Positions 45,790 to 54,401 of a stretch of DNA of 64,000 nt are shown piece after piece. Numbering within the stretch: the stretch's first letter is position 1; each line of letters opens with the position of its first letter. Under the pieces are notes generated by a model, which saw only the letters and a program-made list of their open reading frames with translations, was not told where the DNA came from and made no database searches. Made by a program: the position numbers and the translations under genes. Source of the DNA: Rhizobium laguerreae (GTDB lineage Bacteria > Pseudomonadota > Alphaproteobacteria > Rhizobiales > Rhizobiaceae); NCBI RefSeq assembly GCF_002008165.1, contig NZ_MRDM01000010.1, forward strand, positions 678,541 to 742,540, given 5' to 3'.

Positions 45790-46578
45790 ATGAGAGCGCT
45801 CGCCATCGCAGCAACGGGCATGGATGCCCAGCAGACCAATCTGGAAGTCATCGCGAACAACATCGCGAATATCAATACGACCGGTTTCAAGCGCGCCCGC
45901 GCCGAATTCTCGGATCTTCTCTACCAGACCGAACGTGCCAAGGGTGTCGCCAACCGCGCCAACCAGGCCGTCGTTCCGGAAGGTGCCAATATCGGCCTCG
46001 GCGTCCAGACCTCGGCGGTCCGCAACCTGCATCTCCAGGGCGAACTGACCCAGACCGGCAACGATCTCGACGTAGCGCTGATCGGCAAGGGCTTCTTCCA
46101 GATCCAGTCGACCGACGGTACGACGCTTTACAGCCGCGCCGGCGCCTTCAACAAGAACGACCAGGGCCAACTCGTCACCATCGACGGCTACGAGGTCCTT
46201 CCCGGCATCACCATTCCGACGGGCTCGACCGAACTGACGATCAGCCGTTCCGGCCAGGTCTCGGCCAAGCTGCCGGGAGCGACGGAGGCGACCGAGCTCG
46301 GCCAGTTGACCCTTGCCGATTTCGTCAACGAGGCGGGTCTCCAGCCGCTCGGCGACAATCTCTTCCAGGAAACGCCGGCCTCCGGCGAAGCCGTCATCGG
46401 CAATCCTGACGAGGAAGGTTTCGCCTACATGAAGCAGGGTTACCTGGAATCTTCGAACGTCGACCCGGTGAAGGAAATCACCGAGCTGATCTCGGCCCAG
46501 CGCGCCTACGAAATGAATTCCAAGGTGATCACCACCGCTGATGAAATGGCCTCCATCGTCAGCAAGAACCTGAAGTAA
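45790..46578 (+). CDS. flgG: Flagellar distal rod protein FlgG
   Basis: 262 residues, the usual FlgG length: [38 protein letters not shown], and C-terminal [20 protein letters not shown]. It forms the drive-shaft part of the rod that passes through the P and L rings, whose genes (flgA, flgI, flgH) follow. Confidence 0.96.
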   Translation: MRALAIAATGMDAQQTNLEVIANNIANINTTGFKRARAEFSDLLYQTERAKGVANRANQAVVPEGANIGLGVQTSAVRNLHLQGELTQTGNDLDVALIGKGFFQIQSTDGTTLYSRAGAFNKNDQGQLVTIDGYEVLPGITIPTGSTELTISRSGQVSAKLPGATEATELGQLTLADFVNEAGLQPLGDNLFQETPASGEAVIGNPDEEGFAYMKQGYLESSNVDPVKEITELISAQRAYEMNSKVITTADEMASIVSKNLK

Positions 46579-46594
46579 AGGGAAGGGCCGAAAC

Positions 46595-47077
46595 ATGATG
46601 TTTTGCCGGGCAGGACACATCTCAGGATGGGTGGCGGCAGCCACGATCGCAGTCGCGGGCATTTTCCTGCCCGCGGACGTGGATGCCAGCATGGGTTATG
46701 CCGTCGTCCCGACGACGATCATCTACCCCGGCGACACATTGTCGTCGAGCCAGCTTCAGGAGGTAGAGGTCACCAACCCCAACCTCGCCGGCGATTATGC
46801 CAAATCCATTTCCCAGGTCGAAGGCATGGTTTCCAAGCGCACGCTGTTGCCGGGCCGCACGATTTCGGTTTCGGGCCTGCGCGAAGCCTATACGGTGACG
46901 CGCGGCTCTTCGATCCGCCTGGTCTTATCGCTCGGCGCGATGACGATCTCCGCCGCCGGCACGCCGCTCGAAGACGGCACGATCGGGCAGGTCGTTCGCG
47001 CGCGCAATATGGACTCCGGCGTCATCGTCAGCGGCACGGTGCTTGCTGACGGCACGGTCCATGTGAGGGCAAAATGA
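46595..47077 (+). CDS. flgA: P-ring assembly chaperone FlgA
   Basis: 160 residues with a signal peptide (about 1-31) and an SAF-domain-like C-terminal region (LLPGRTISVSGLREAYTV, GTIGQVVRARNMDSGVIVSG). It is at the short end for FlgA, as in rhizobia. It assists FlgI polymerisation in the periplasm. It overlaps flgI by 4 bp. Confidence 0.92.
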   Translation: MMFCRAGHISGWVAAATIAVAGIFLPADVDASMGYAVVPTTIIYPGDTLSSSQLQEVEVTNPNLAGDYAKSISQVEGMVSKRTLLPGRTISVSGLREAYTVTRGSSIRLVLSLGAMTISAAGTPLEDGTIGQVVRARNMDSGVIVSGTVLADGTVHVRAK

Positions 47078-48195
47078 AATTGTTCTTCCGTTTCGTCACC
47101 CTTGTCGCGGTTCTCGCCATGAATTTGGCCGATGTCGCGCCCGCCTGGGCGCTGACCTCCCGCATCAAGGATATTGCCTCCCTTCAGGCCGGGCGCGATA
47201 ACCAGTTGATCGGTTATGGCCTCATCGTCGGCCTGCAGGGCACCGGCGACGGTTTCCGTGCCTCGCCCTTCACCGAGCAGTCGATGCGGGCAATGCTACA
47301 AAATCTCGGCATCTCGACGCAGGGCGGCCAGTCCAACGCCAAGAATACCGCGGCGGTGATGGTCACCGCCAACCTGCCGCCCTTCGCAAGTCCCGGCAGT
47401 CGTATCGACGTTACGGTGAGCTCGCTCGGCGACGCGACGTCGCTGCGCGGCGGCACGCTCGTCATGACCTCGCTTTCCGGCGCCGACGGCCAGATCTATG
47501 CCGTCGCACAGGGCGCCGTCATCGTCTCCGGTTTTCAGGCGCAGGGCCAGGCGGCGACCGTGACCGAAGGCGTCACCACCGCAGGCCGCGTGCCCGGCGG
47601 CGCGATCATCGAACGTGAACTGCCGTCCCGCTTCAAGGACTCGGTCAATCTCGTCCTGCAGCTGCGCAACCCAGACTTCTCGACGGCAATCCGCATCGCC
47701 GACATCGTCAACGGTTATGCTTCGGCCCGTTTCGGCGGCCCGGTCGCCGAGGCCAAGGATTCGCAGGAAGTCGTGATCCAGAAGCCGCGCGCGGCCGATC
47801 TCACCCGGCTGATGGCCGACGTCGAAAATCTCATCGTCGAAACCGACACGCCGGCCAAGGTTGTCATCAACGAGCGTACCGGAACGATCGTCATCGGCTC
47901 GGACGTCCGGGTCTCGCCGGTCGCCGTCAGCTACGGCACCTTGACTGTCCAGGTCACCGAGACGCCGCAGATCATCCAGCCCGAACCCTTCTCGCGCGGC
48001 CGGACGGCCGTCCAGCCGCAGACCGATATCGCGGCCGAGCAGACCGGCGGGCGCGTCGCCATCATCGACGGTCCCGACCTCAGGACCCTCGTCGCCGGCC
48101 TCAACAATATCGGCGTGAAACCGGATGGCATCATCGCCATTCTCCAGGGCATCAAGTCGGCAGGCGCCCTGCAGGCGGAGCTTGTGCTGCAATGA
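47074..48195 (+). CDS. flgI: Flagellar P-ring protein FlgI
   Basis: 373 residues with a signal peptide (about 1-26), then RIKDIASLQAGRDNQLIGYG LIVGLQGTGDG and the conserved C-terminal stretch (GVKPDGIIAILQGIKSAGAL QAELVLQ, which is the family's terminal motif). Periplasmic ring bushing around the rod. It overlaps motE by 4 bp. Confidence 0.96.
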   Translation: MKLFFRFVTLVAVLAMNLADVAPAWALTSRIKDIASLQAGRDNQLIGYGLIVGLQGTGDGFRASPFTEQSMRAMLQNLGISTQGGQSNAKNTAAVMVTANLPPFASPGSRIDVTVSSLGDATSLRGGTLVMTSLSGADGQIYAVAQGAVIVSGFQAQGQAATVTEGVTTAGRVPGGAIIERELPSRFKDSVNLVLQLRNPDFSTAIRIADIVNGYASARFGGPVAEAKDSQEVVIQKPRAADLTRLMADVENLIVETDTPAKVVINERTGTIVIGSDVRVSPVAVSYGTLTVQVTETPQIIQPEPFSRGRTAVQPQTDIAAEQTGGRVAIIDGPDLRTLVAGLNNIGVKPDGIIAILQGIKSAGALQAELVLQ

Positions 48196-48734
48196 TTGAT
48201 ACCATCAACCCTGACATGACGGTTCTGCAATTGCTGCGCCGGCTGGCGTTGCCGGCCGCAGGCCTCGTCCTTCTGTCGATCCCCAGCGCCTTCGCGCAGG
48301 AACATGCGCCGGCAGGCGACATCACCTCCCAGGACGAGATCAAGCAGTTCTGCACCAACATCGCCGAGCCCGCCCGCGACCAGCGTTACCTTCTGCAGAA
48401 GCAGGAACTGGAAAAGCTTCGCGCCGACATCGACGCCCGCATGGCGGAAATGGACAAGCGGAAGGCCGAATACCAGGACTGGCTGAAGCGGCGCGACGAT
48501 TTCCTGAAGCAGGCGGAAGCCGGCCTCACCGAAATCTACAGGAAGATGAAGCCGGATGCGGCTGCGCTTCAGTTGCAGGACATGAAGATCGAGGTGGCCT
48601 CCGCCGTGATCATGCGGCTCGGCCCGCGTCAGTCGAGCCTCATCCTCAACGAGATGGACCCCGAGAAAGCCGCGGTCATCGCCAGCGTCATCGCCAGTGC
48701 GTCCGATCCCAATACGTCGAAGGATCCTTCATGA
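48192..48734 (+). CDS. motE: MotE, periplasmic chaperone for MotC
   Basis: 180 residues. Signal peptide or anchor about 10-36 (ending SAFAQ), a coiled coil (about 60-115: KQELEKLRADIDARMAEMDK), and a MgtE-N-like C-terminal helical part (KPDAAALQLQDMKIEVASAV). In S. meliloti MotE stabilises the motor protein MotC in the periplasm. The position between flgI and flgH is the same. Confidence 0.9.
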   Translation: MIDTINPDMTVLQLLRRLALPAAGLVLLSIPSAFAQEHAPAGDITSQDEIKQFCTNIAEPARDQRYLLQKQELEKLRADIDARMAEMDKRKAEYQDWLKRRDDFLKQAEAGLTEIYRKMKPDAAALQLQDMKIEVASAVIMRLGPRQSSLILNEMDPEKAAVIASVIASASDPNTSKDPS

Positions 48735-49447
48735 ATATGCGTTTCCCGGCCGCGATCGCCGCCCTCGCACTCCTTGCAGGTTGCCAGTCTCCGACGGCGG
48801 TCAGCGAGATCGGTCGTGCGCCTGCCATGAGCCCGATCGGCAGCGGCCTCGCCTACGGCCAGACACCACAGATGGCGCTTTATCCGAAGCAGCCGCGTGC
48901 TGTAGCGCAGGGCTATTCGCTGTGGAGCGATTCTCAGGCCGCCCTCTTCAAGGATGCGCGCGCGCTCAACGTCGGCGACATCCTGACCGTCGACATCCAG
49001 ATCAACGACAAGGCCTCCTTCGACAACGAGACCAACCGCAGCCGCACGAATTCGAGCGGCATGAATTGGGACGTCAACGCCCAGATCTTCGGCTGGACGC
49101 CCGAGTCGAAGACCGACCTGACTTATGGCTCCGACACCAGCACCGACGGCAAGGGCAAGATCGAGCGCACCGACAAGCTCACCCTTCTGGTCGCCGCCGT
49201 CGTCACCGGCATTCTCGAAAACGGCAACCTCGTCATCTCGGGCTCGCAGGAAGTCCGCCTGAACCAGGAGCTGCGCATCCTGAATGTCGCCGGTATCGTT
49301 CGCCCGCAGGACGTCAATGCCGACAACCAGATCTCCTACGACAAGATCGCCGAAGCCCGCATCTCCTACGGTGGCCGCGGCCGTCTGATGGAAGTGCAGC
49401 AGCCTCCGCGCGGCCAGCAGGCCGTCGACCTTTTCTCGCCGCTTTGA
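48731..49447 (+). CDS. flgH: Flagellar L-ring lipoprotein FlgH
   Basis: 238 residues with a lipoprotein signal (LALLAGC, lipidated Cys18), LWSDSQAALFKDARALNVGD and the C-terminal GRLMEVQQPPRGQQAVDLFS. Outer-membrane ring. It overlaps motE by 4 bp. Confidence 0.96.
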   Translation: MNMRFPAAIAALALLAGCQSPTAVSEIGRAPAMSPIGSGLAYGQTPQMALYPKQPRAVAQGYSLWSDSQAALFKDARALNVGDILTVDIQINDKASFDNETNRSRTNSSGMNWDVNAQIFGWTPESKTDLTYGSDTSTDGKGKIERTDKLTLLVAAVVTGILENGNLVISGSQEVRLNQELRILNVAGIVRPQDVNADNQISYDKIAEARISYGGRGRLMEVQQPPRGQQAVDLFSPL

Positions 49448-49459
49448 GGCTGAACGACG

Positions 49460-49966
49460 ATGGCAGAGCCAGACGCAAGCACAGGTCAACCGAAGAAGAA
49501 ATCCGGCGCGCTGATGACGATCATCGGCATCGCCGTGCTGACCCTGCTCGGCGCCGGCGGCGGCTGGGCGGTCGGTACGATCGTCGCGCCCAACATCAAG
49601 GGGGCCAAGGAGGTCGAGCAGGCCAAGGATGCGGAGGCGAAGAAGAAGGCCGAGGAAGGCCTGGCACGCATTTCGACCGAGGCCAACAACGTCGTCCAGC
49701 TAGAGCCGATCACCTCGAACCTCGCCTACCCCTCAGAAAACTGGGTGCGACTCGAAGTCGCGCTGCTCTTCAACGGGCCGCCGGATGTCAAGGTTTCCGA
49801 GGATATTCACCAGGATATCCTCGCTTATATCAGGACCGTTTCCCTCCAGCAGATCGAGGGGCCGCGGGGCTTTCAATATCTCAAGGATGACATTCAGGAA
49901 CGTGTTGACCTTCGCTCGCAAGGGCGGGTATCGAAGGTCATGTTCAGGACATTTGTCATCGAATGA
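49460..49966 (+). CDS. fliL: Flagellar basal-body protein FliL
   Basis: 168 residues. Cytoplasmic Lys-rich N-terminus, membrane helix about 18-42, a charged Lys/Glu linker and a periplasmic domain with NWVRLEVALLFNG and ending VMFRTFVIE. It surrounds the stator and aids torque. It overlaps fliP by 4 bp. Confidence 0.93.
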   Translation: MAEPDASTGQPKKKSGALMTIIGIAVLTLLGAGGGWAVGTIVAPNIKGAKEVEQAKDAEAKKKAEEGLARISTEANNVVQLEPITSNLAYPSENWVRLEVALLFNGPPDVKVSEDIHQDILAYIRTVSLQQIEGPRGFQYLKDDIQERVDLRSQGRVSKVMFRTFVIE

Positions 49967-50700
49967 TTCGTCTCATAGTTTTCCTTGCCGCCATGATGGC
50001 GGTACCGGAACTGGCGGTGGCACAGCAGCTGCCGACTGACTTGTTGAATATACCGGTCGATGGCTCCGTCGCCGCCTGGATCATCCGCACATTCGGCCTG
50101 CTGACCATTCTTTCGGTCGCGCCGGGTATCCTGATCATGGTGACGAGCTTTCCGCGCTTCATCATCGCTTTTTCGATCCTGCGTTCAGGGATGGGCCTCT
50201 CCTCGACGCCCTCCAACATGATCCTCCTGTCGCTGTCGCTGTTCATGACCTTCTACGTCATGTCGCCGACCTTCGATCAGGCCTGGCAGAACGGCGTGCA
50301 GCCGCTGCTTGCCAATCAGATCAACGAGACCGAGGCGGTCCAGCGTATCGGCGAACCCTTCCGCACCTTCATGGCGGCCAATACCCGCGACAAGGATCTG
50401 GCGCTCTTCGTCGATCTGGCGCGCGAACGCGGACAGAATATCCAGACGACCGATCCGATCGACTACCGCGTGCTGATCCCGGCCTTCATGATTTCCGAGA
50501 TTCGCCGCGGCTTCGAGATCGGCTTCCTCGTCGTGCTGCCGTTCCTCGTCATCGACCTCATCGTCGCGACCATCACCATGGCGATGGGTATGATGATGCT
50601 GCCGCCGACCTCGATCTCGCTGCCTTTCAAGATTCTCTTCTTCGTGCTGATCGACGGCTGGAACCTGCTCGTCGGCAGCTTGGTGCGCTCGTTCAGCTGA
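49963..50700 (+). CDS. fliP: Flagellar type III export gate protein FliP
   Basis: 245 residues. Cleavable signal (about 1-20), then helices with VAPGILIMVTSFPRFIIAFS, RSGMGLSSTPSNM, and the C-terminal MMMLPPTSISLPFKILFFVL. It forms the export gate with FliQ and FliR, whose genes are not in this window. Last gene of the flgB series. Confidence 0.96.
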   Translation: MIRLIVFLAAMMAVPELAVAQQLPTDLLNIPVDGSVAAWIIRTFGLLTILSVAPGILIMVTSFPRFIIAFSILRSGMGLSSTPSNMILLSLSLFMTFYVMSPTFDQAWQNGVQPLLANQINETEAVQRIGEPFRTFMAANTRDKDLALFVDLARERGQNIQTTDPIDYRVLIPAFMISEIRRGFEIGFLVVLPFLVIDLIVATITMAMGMMMLPPTSISLPFKILFFVLIDGWNLLVGSLVRSFS

Positions 50701-50733
50701 ACGGCTGCCGCCGTTTGGATATTCGCCAATGAG

Positions 50734-50766
50734 AAAACCCGTCGGATTGCTCCGGCGGGTTTTTTC
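50734..50766 (+). terminator. Rho-independent terminator after fliP
   Basis: Stem ACCCGTCGGA/TCCGGCGGGT (10 bp with one G-T pair, loop TTGC), flanked by AAA on the left and TTTTTT on the right. It lies about 35 bp after the fliP stop and ends the flgB-fliP transcript. It merges directly into a family-A repeat. Confidence 0.87.
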
Positions 50767-50829
50767 ATTATGCAGCAATTCAAGGTGCCAAGCGTCGTTT
50801 ACGCCTCTGAAAGACGCGCGGCGCTGCAG
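50767..50829. repeat. Palindromic intergenic repeat, family A, copy 4
   Basis: TTATGCAGCAATTCAAGGTG, then CCAAGCGTCGTTTACGCCTC and TGAAAGACGCGCGGCGCTG, match the other family-A copies. It sits between the fliP terminator and the 3' end of the convergent GT41 gene. Confidence 0.75.
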
Positions 50830-50842
50830 TGGTCGAAAAGCC

Positions 50843-52759
50843 TCACTCGGCCGCGAACGGCGCCGTGCGCGGTGGCAGCGCCGGAATGTCCATATGATCG
50901 GGTGCAAGACCCTGCTTGGCGCGCTCGGCCATGATTTCATAGGCTTGCTCCAGATGGTCGCGGAACCGTTCGGCATCGAAGAGCGGCGCGATATAACGCT
51001 TCTCCTTGAGATGCGCTTTGTATTCGGCGATCCGCCCGGGGTTCTCAGCCAATTCGACAGCCATATCCTCATAGGCCTGCAGGTCGGGCGCAACGAGATC
51101 GGGCAGGTCGATGGCCCTGAGCAGGCTCTCGCTGACGCGTGACGCGAAGTTGGTGCCCTTGACGGTCAGGACCGGCAGGCCGCCCCAGAGCTGCTCCGAG
51201 GTGGTCGTGTGGCCATTGACCGGGAAGGTGTCGATGCCGAGGTCGGCTGCCTGCTGACGGTCTATATGTTCTTCATAAGGGGCGCGCGGGCAGAAGATGA
51301 TGCGCTTGGGCGAAATGCCCGCCGTCTGGAACTGCTTCAAGAGGTTTGCCTGGTTGCGCGGTGTATTCGCCATCAGCCAGAGGACGCTGTTCGGCGCACG
51401 CTTGAGAATGCGGCACCAGCTGTCGATCGTCTCCGGCGTGATCTTGCGGTTGCCGTTGAAGGACGCGAAGATGAAGGCGTCATCAGGCAGGCCGAGCTGC
51501 TCGCGTGTAACAGCACGCGGCTTCGGACGATGCATCGGGTCGTTCGGCTGGTAGCTTTCCGGCAGGCGGCAGAACTTCTCGTGATAGAAGGGCTTTGCCA
51601 CATCAGGCAGCACCGCATGGTCGCCGATGACGTAGTCGAGATCGATATTGACGGTGCTCCCGGGAAAACCGAGCCAGCCGACATGCACCGGTGCCAGCGG
51701 CAAGTTAAAGGCCGTTGCACGGCTGCCCGACGTATGACCCTTCAGGTCAACCATGATGTCGATATTATGCTGTCGCACCGCCTCCAGCACTGCCTGGTCG
51801 GAGAAGCCGTGAACGTCGATGATCCTGCCCCAGCGGCTGCGGTCGGTATCGTTGTGCTTCAGGAACTCCGGGCCTGTGTGGCAGAAAAGGGTGATCTCGA
51901 AACGGTTCTTGTCGTGTAGTTCCAGGATGCGCTGCAAGAGCTTCATCGTCGCGTGGCGATCCCAGAAGTCCGATGACATGTAGCCGATCCGGATCTTGTC
52001 CGACCATGTGTGCGGCTGGCTGCGGCGGAAGGTCACCCGTTCCGGGTTGAGGGCCGTGGTGCCGATCGTCGCATACCGGTTGAAATCCTCGTTGCCGCAC
52101 CAGTGCAGATGATAGAACGGGTTGTCCTTACGTAGGATCTCGACATCGCCCTTTGCAAGGGTGGCGTCGATCACTGCCTGATGTCTGCTTGCCTCTTCGA
52201 ACTCGTTGAATTCGCGGGCGAAAACAAGATGAAGGAAGCGGAATGCGAGATTGCCGGGAAAACGTTTGAAGAGGTTGCGCGCCAGGGCCTGGTTGGTTGC
52301 GTCGTGCAGATCGTCGCTCAGCAGCAGGGCTGCCAAGCGCATATGATCGGGATTTTGGCTCTCCGACAGCACCGTCTTGAACGGGCGAATGATATCCCGC
52401 TGCTGTCGCTTCAGATAGATCGCCGTGATGATGAAGGCGAGTTCCGGGTCTTCCTGCGCCTTGCTGAGGTTCCGCATGGCGATCAGCAGGGCGTCGTCCT
52501 CGCTGCCGGTCTCGTAGTGCAGCTTGGCAGCCTGTTTCTGGTATTCGTAGGCGTTCGGTCCTTCGCAGCTGCCGGCCAGGCCATAGGCTTTCGCAGCATC
52601 GGCCTTGAAACCGAGCTGCACGAGGTTTTTGGCCAGCAGCGCATAGGTCTTGGCGTCCTGCTGGATATCCATCAACTGGTTGAGCGTCGCCAAGGACTGT
52701 GTGTAGCGGCCCATCTGGTAATCCTTGGATGCCGCAGAGAACGAAACTTTGCTGTTCAA
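50843..52759 (-). CDS. TPR / GT41 (SPINDLY-type) glycosyltransferase, candidate flagellin-modifying enzyme
   Basis: 638 residues. The N-terminal about 200 residues are helical TPR-like repeats (YTQSLATLNQLMDIQQDAKT, YALLAKNLVQLGFKADAAKA). The C-terminal half matches the O-GlcNAc-transferase/SPINDLY family: KIRIGYMSSDFWDRHA, DIMVDLKGHTSGSRA, PVHVGWLGFPGS, FASFNGNRKITPET, and the UDP-sugar site region FPVNGHTTTSEQLWGGLPVL. No signal peptide, so cytoplasmic. It lies between fliP and flaA and is divergent from flaA. By context it may glycosylate flagellin before export; that is inference. A link to other proteins cannot be excluded. Confidence 0.85.
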   Translation of the reverse strand: MNSKVSFSAASKDYQMGRYTQSLATLNQLMDIQQDAKTYALLAKNLVQLGFKADAAKAYGLAGSCEGPNAYEYQKQAAKLHYETGSEDDALLIAMRNLSKAQEDPELAFIITAIYLKRQQRDIIRPFKTVLSESQNPDHMRLAALLLSDDLHDATNQALARNLFKRFPGNLAFRFLHLVFAREFNEFEEASRHQAVIDATLAKGDVEILRKDNPFYHLHWCGNEDFNRYATIGTTALNPERVTFRRSQPHTWSDKIRIGYMSSDFWDRHATMKLLQRILELHDKNRFEITLFCHTGPEFLKHNDTDRSRWGRIIDVHGFSDQAVLEAVRQHNIDIMVDLKGHTSGSRATAFNLPLAPVHVGWLGFPGSTVNIDLDYVIGDHAVLPDVAKPFYHEKFCRLPESYQPNDPMHRPKPRAVTREQLGLPDDAFIFASFNGNRKITPETIDSWCRILKRAPNSVLWLMANTPRNQANLLKQFQTAGISPKRIIFCPRAPYEEHIDRQQAADLGIDTFPVNGHTTTSEQLWGGLPVLTVKGTNFASRVSESLLRAIDLPDLVAPDLQAYEDMAVELAENPGRIAEYKAHLKEKRYIAPLFDAERFRDHLEQAYEIMAERAKQGLAPDHMDIPALPPRTAPFAAE

Positions 52760-53215
52760 AACTCAACTCCGTGAAGGAAATGTTCTGGCATGGCTGTCGA
52801 TCGCCGAAGCGCGCATGGGTCGTCCTCCCAAAAACGGGGTCGGTCCGATGATGCTATCCCGGCATCCGCCACACTGGCATTCGAAGCTTGCTTGAAACCG
52901 GTGGCGCGATGAGCGCCTGCTTTGTCCGGAAAGCCTTCGACTGTCCCAGGAAAGCGCACCTTTCGGATGCCAAAAATTATCTTCAGCAGGCATTAACTAA
53001 GCCTTGTGAGAAGGCATTAACTATGCCCTGCAAGGAGCCGGCCCAGGGTCTGTATTTTTAAGAAGTTGGCAAGCATTGGCTGCGAAATTGCTCTGGACAT
53101 GACGGGTTTGGGCCAAACAAAAAGGCGCCGAGTAGCATGAAGCTGGTCCGTCATCGCCGGTACTATAGTCCGGTATGTCCTCCTTTTTGTATCTTGTTTT
53201 CCAGGGGACAGACTT
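52760..53215. promoter_or_regulatory. Divergent control region of the GT41 gene and flaA, with direct repeat
   Basis: No coding sequence was seen in these 456 bp. An 18-bp direct repeat, GGCATTAACTAAGCCTTG (52989-53006) and GGCATTAACTATGCCCTG (53013-53030), has 16 of 18 matches and a 24-bp period. The flagellin leader motif starts at 53169 (TCCGGTATGTCC) and ends with GGGGACA just before the flaA start. Role as activator sites is inferred; Rem is the expected regulator. Confidence 0.55.
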
Positions 53216-54121
53216 ATGACAAGCATTAACACCAATTCTTCCGCAATGGCCGCTCTCCAGACGCTGCGTGCCGTCAACCAGGGCCTCAACCAGACGCAGA
53301 ACCACGTTTCGTCGGGCTATCGCGTCGAAAAGGCTTCCGACAACGCCGCTTACTGGTCGATCGCAACGACCATGCGTTCGGACAACAAGGCTCTCTCGGC
53401 TGTTTCCGACGCTCTCGGCGTAGGCGCTGCCAAGGTCGATACCGCCTACACCGCAATGGACAGCGCCATCGACGTCGTCGGCGATATCAAGGCCAAGCTG
53501 GTTGCTGCAACTGAAAGCGGCGTTGACAAGGCCAAGGTTCAGGAAGAAATCGGTCAGCTGCAGCAGCAGCTCCTGAGCATCGCTCAATCGGCTTCCTTCA
53601 ACGGCGAAAACTGGGTTGCTGGCGCAGCCGGCACCAAGAGCGTTGTTTCCTCCTTCGTCCGCGACGGCTCCAACGCCGTTTCGATCAAGACGACCGATTA
53701 TGTTCTCTCGAGCGGCTCGCTGGGCAACGTCCTGTTCGGCATGAGCGGCGGTTCGGTTGAAACCTCTACGGGTATCCTTGGTACCTCGACGGGTACGGTC
53801 GGCTCGATCTACTCGATGAGCATCACCACCTTCACTGCCGGCCAGATCCAGACGGCTTTGACCAACGTTGAATCGGCTCTGAAGGCCATGACCAGCGCCG
53901 GCGCTGCTCTCGGCTCGCTCTCCAAGCGCATCGACAGCCAGGACGACTTCGTCAACGCGCTCAGCGACTCGATCGACTCCGGTGTCGGCCGCCTCGTTGA
54001 CGCCAACATGGAAGAGGAATCATCCAAGCTCAGCGCCCTGCAGACCCAGCAGCAGCTGGCGATCCAGTCGCTGTCGATTGCGAACTCCTCTTCGCAGAAC
54101 ATTCTGTCGCTGTTCCGCTAG
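53216..54121 (+). CDS. flaA: Flagellin A
   Basis: 301 residues. N-terminal D0/D1 helix region (MTSINTNSSAMAALQTLRAV, SSGYRVEKASDNAAYWSIAT) and C-terminal D1/D0 (LVDANMEEESSKLSALQTQQ, IANSSSQNILSLFR), with a short middle. Typical length for rhizobial complex-flagellum subunits. In related species FlaA is the principal filament protein. It is followed by a strong terminator and has its own upstream motif, so it is a single-gene unit. Confidence 0.95.
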   Translation: MTSINTNSSAMAALQTLRAVNQGLNQTQNHVSSGYRVEKASDNAAYWSIATTMRSDNKALSAVSDALGVGAAKVDTAYTAMDSAIDVVGDIKAKLVAATESGVDKAKVQEEIGQLQQQLLSIAQSASFNGENWVAGAAGTKSVVSSFVRDGSNAVSIKTTDYVLSSGSLGNVLFGMSGGSVETSTGILGTSTGTVGSIYSMSITTFTAGQIQTALTNVESALKAMTSAGAALGSLSKRIDSQDDFVNALSDSIDSGVGRLVDANMEEESSKLSALQTQQQLAIQSLSIANSSSQNILSLFR

Positions 54122-54146
54122 GACCAGCCCACAACACTTCCAAGCT

Positions 54147-54181
54147 TCGCGGCCGGGTCATCCCCGGCCGCGAAATGTTTT
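54147..54181 (+). terminator. Rho-independent terminator after flaA
   Basis: An 11-bp perfect stem (TCGCGGCCGGG/CCCGGCCGCGA, loop of 5) is followed by AAATGTTTT. It starts 25 bp after the flaA stop. Confidence 0.82.
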
Positions 54182-54195
54182 AATATAAGGTTAAT
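54180..54195. promoter_or_regulatory. Near-consensus CtrA-like site upstream of flaB
   Basis: TTAA-TATAAGG-TTAAT matches the TTAA-N7-TTAAC consensus except for the last base. A second weaker match, TTTA-GCTTTCC-TTAAC, about 60 bp further on, aligns with the perfect site before flaC in a homologous stretch (shared TGCTGTC, ACGG, GAGTTAACC). Binding is inferred from sequence only. Confidence 0.4.
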
Positions 54196-54401
54196 CAAAA
54201 TCCTCCTAAGTCTCAGATATTTTTAGCCTATTTCCAATTTGAATTTAGCTTTCCTTAACCATCTTGCTGTCATCTAGGCCCATCGAAACGGCGAGTTAAC
54301 CCTAACAGGAATGGTTAACAGGCATGATGCTGATCGCTGTGGGCCGGCCCAAAATCCGGAATGTCCCTTCTTAAAATCTGCCAACAAGGGGCACGCAAAC
54401 T

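Noticed and set aside
53017..53289. 90-codon minus-strand open frame crossing the flaA start
   Set aside because: It would run through the flaA leader and coding start; no ribosome site or domain support.
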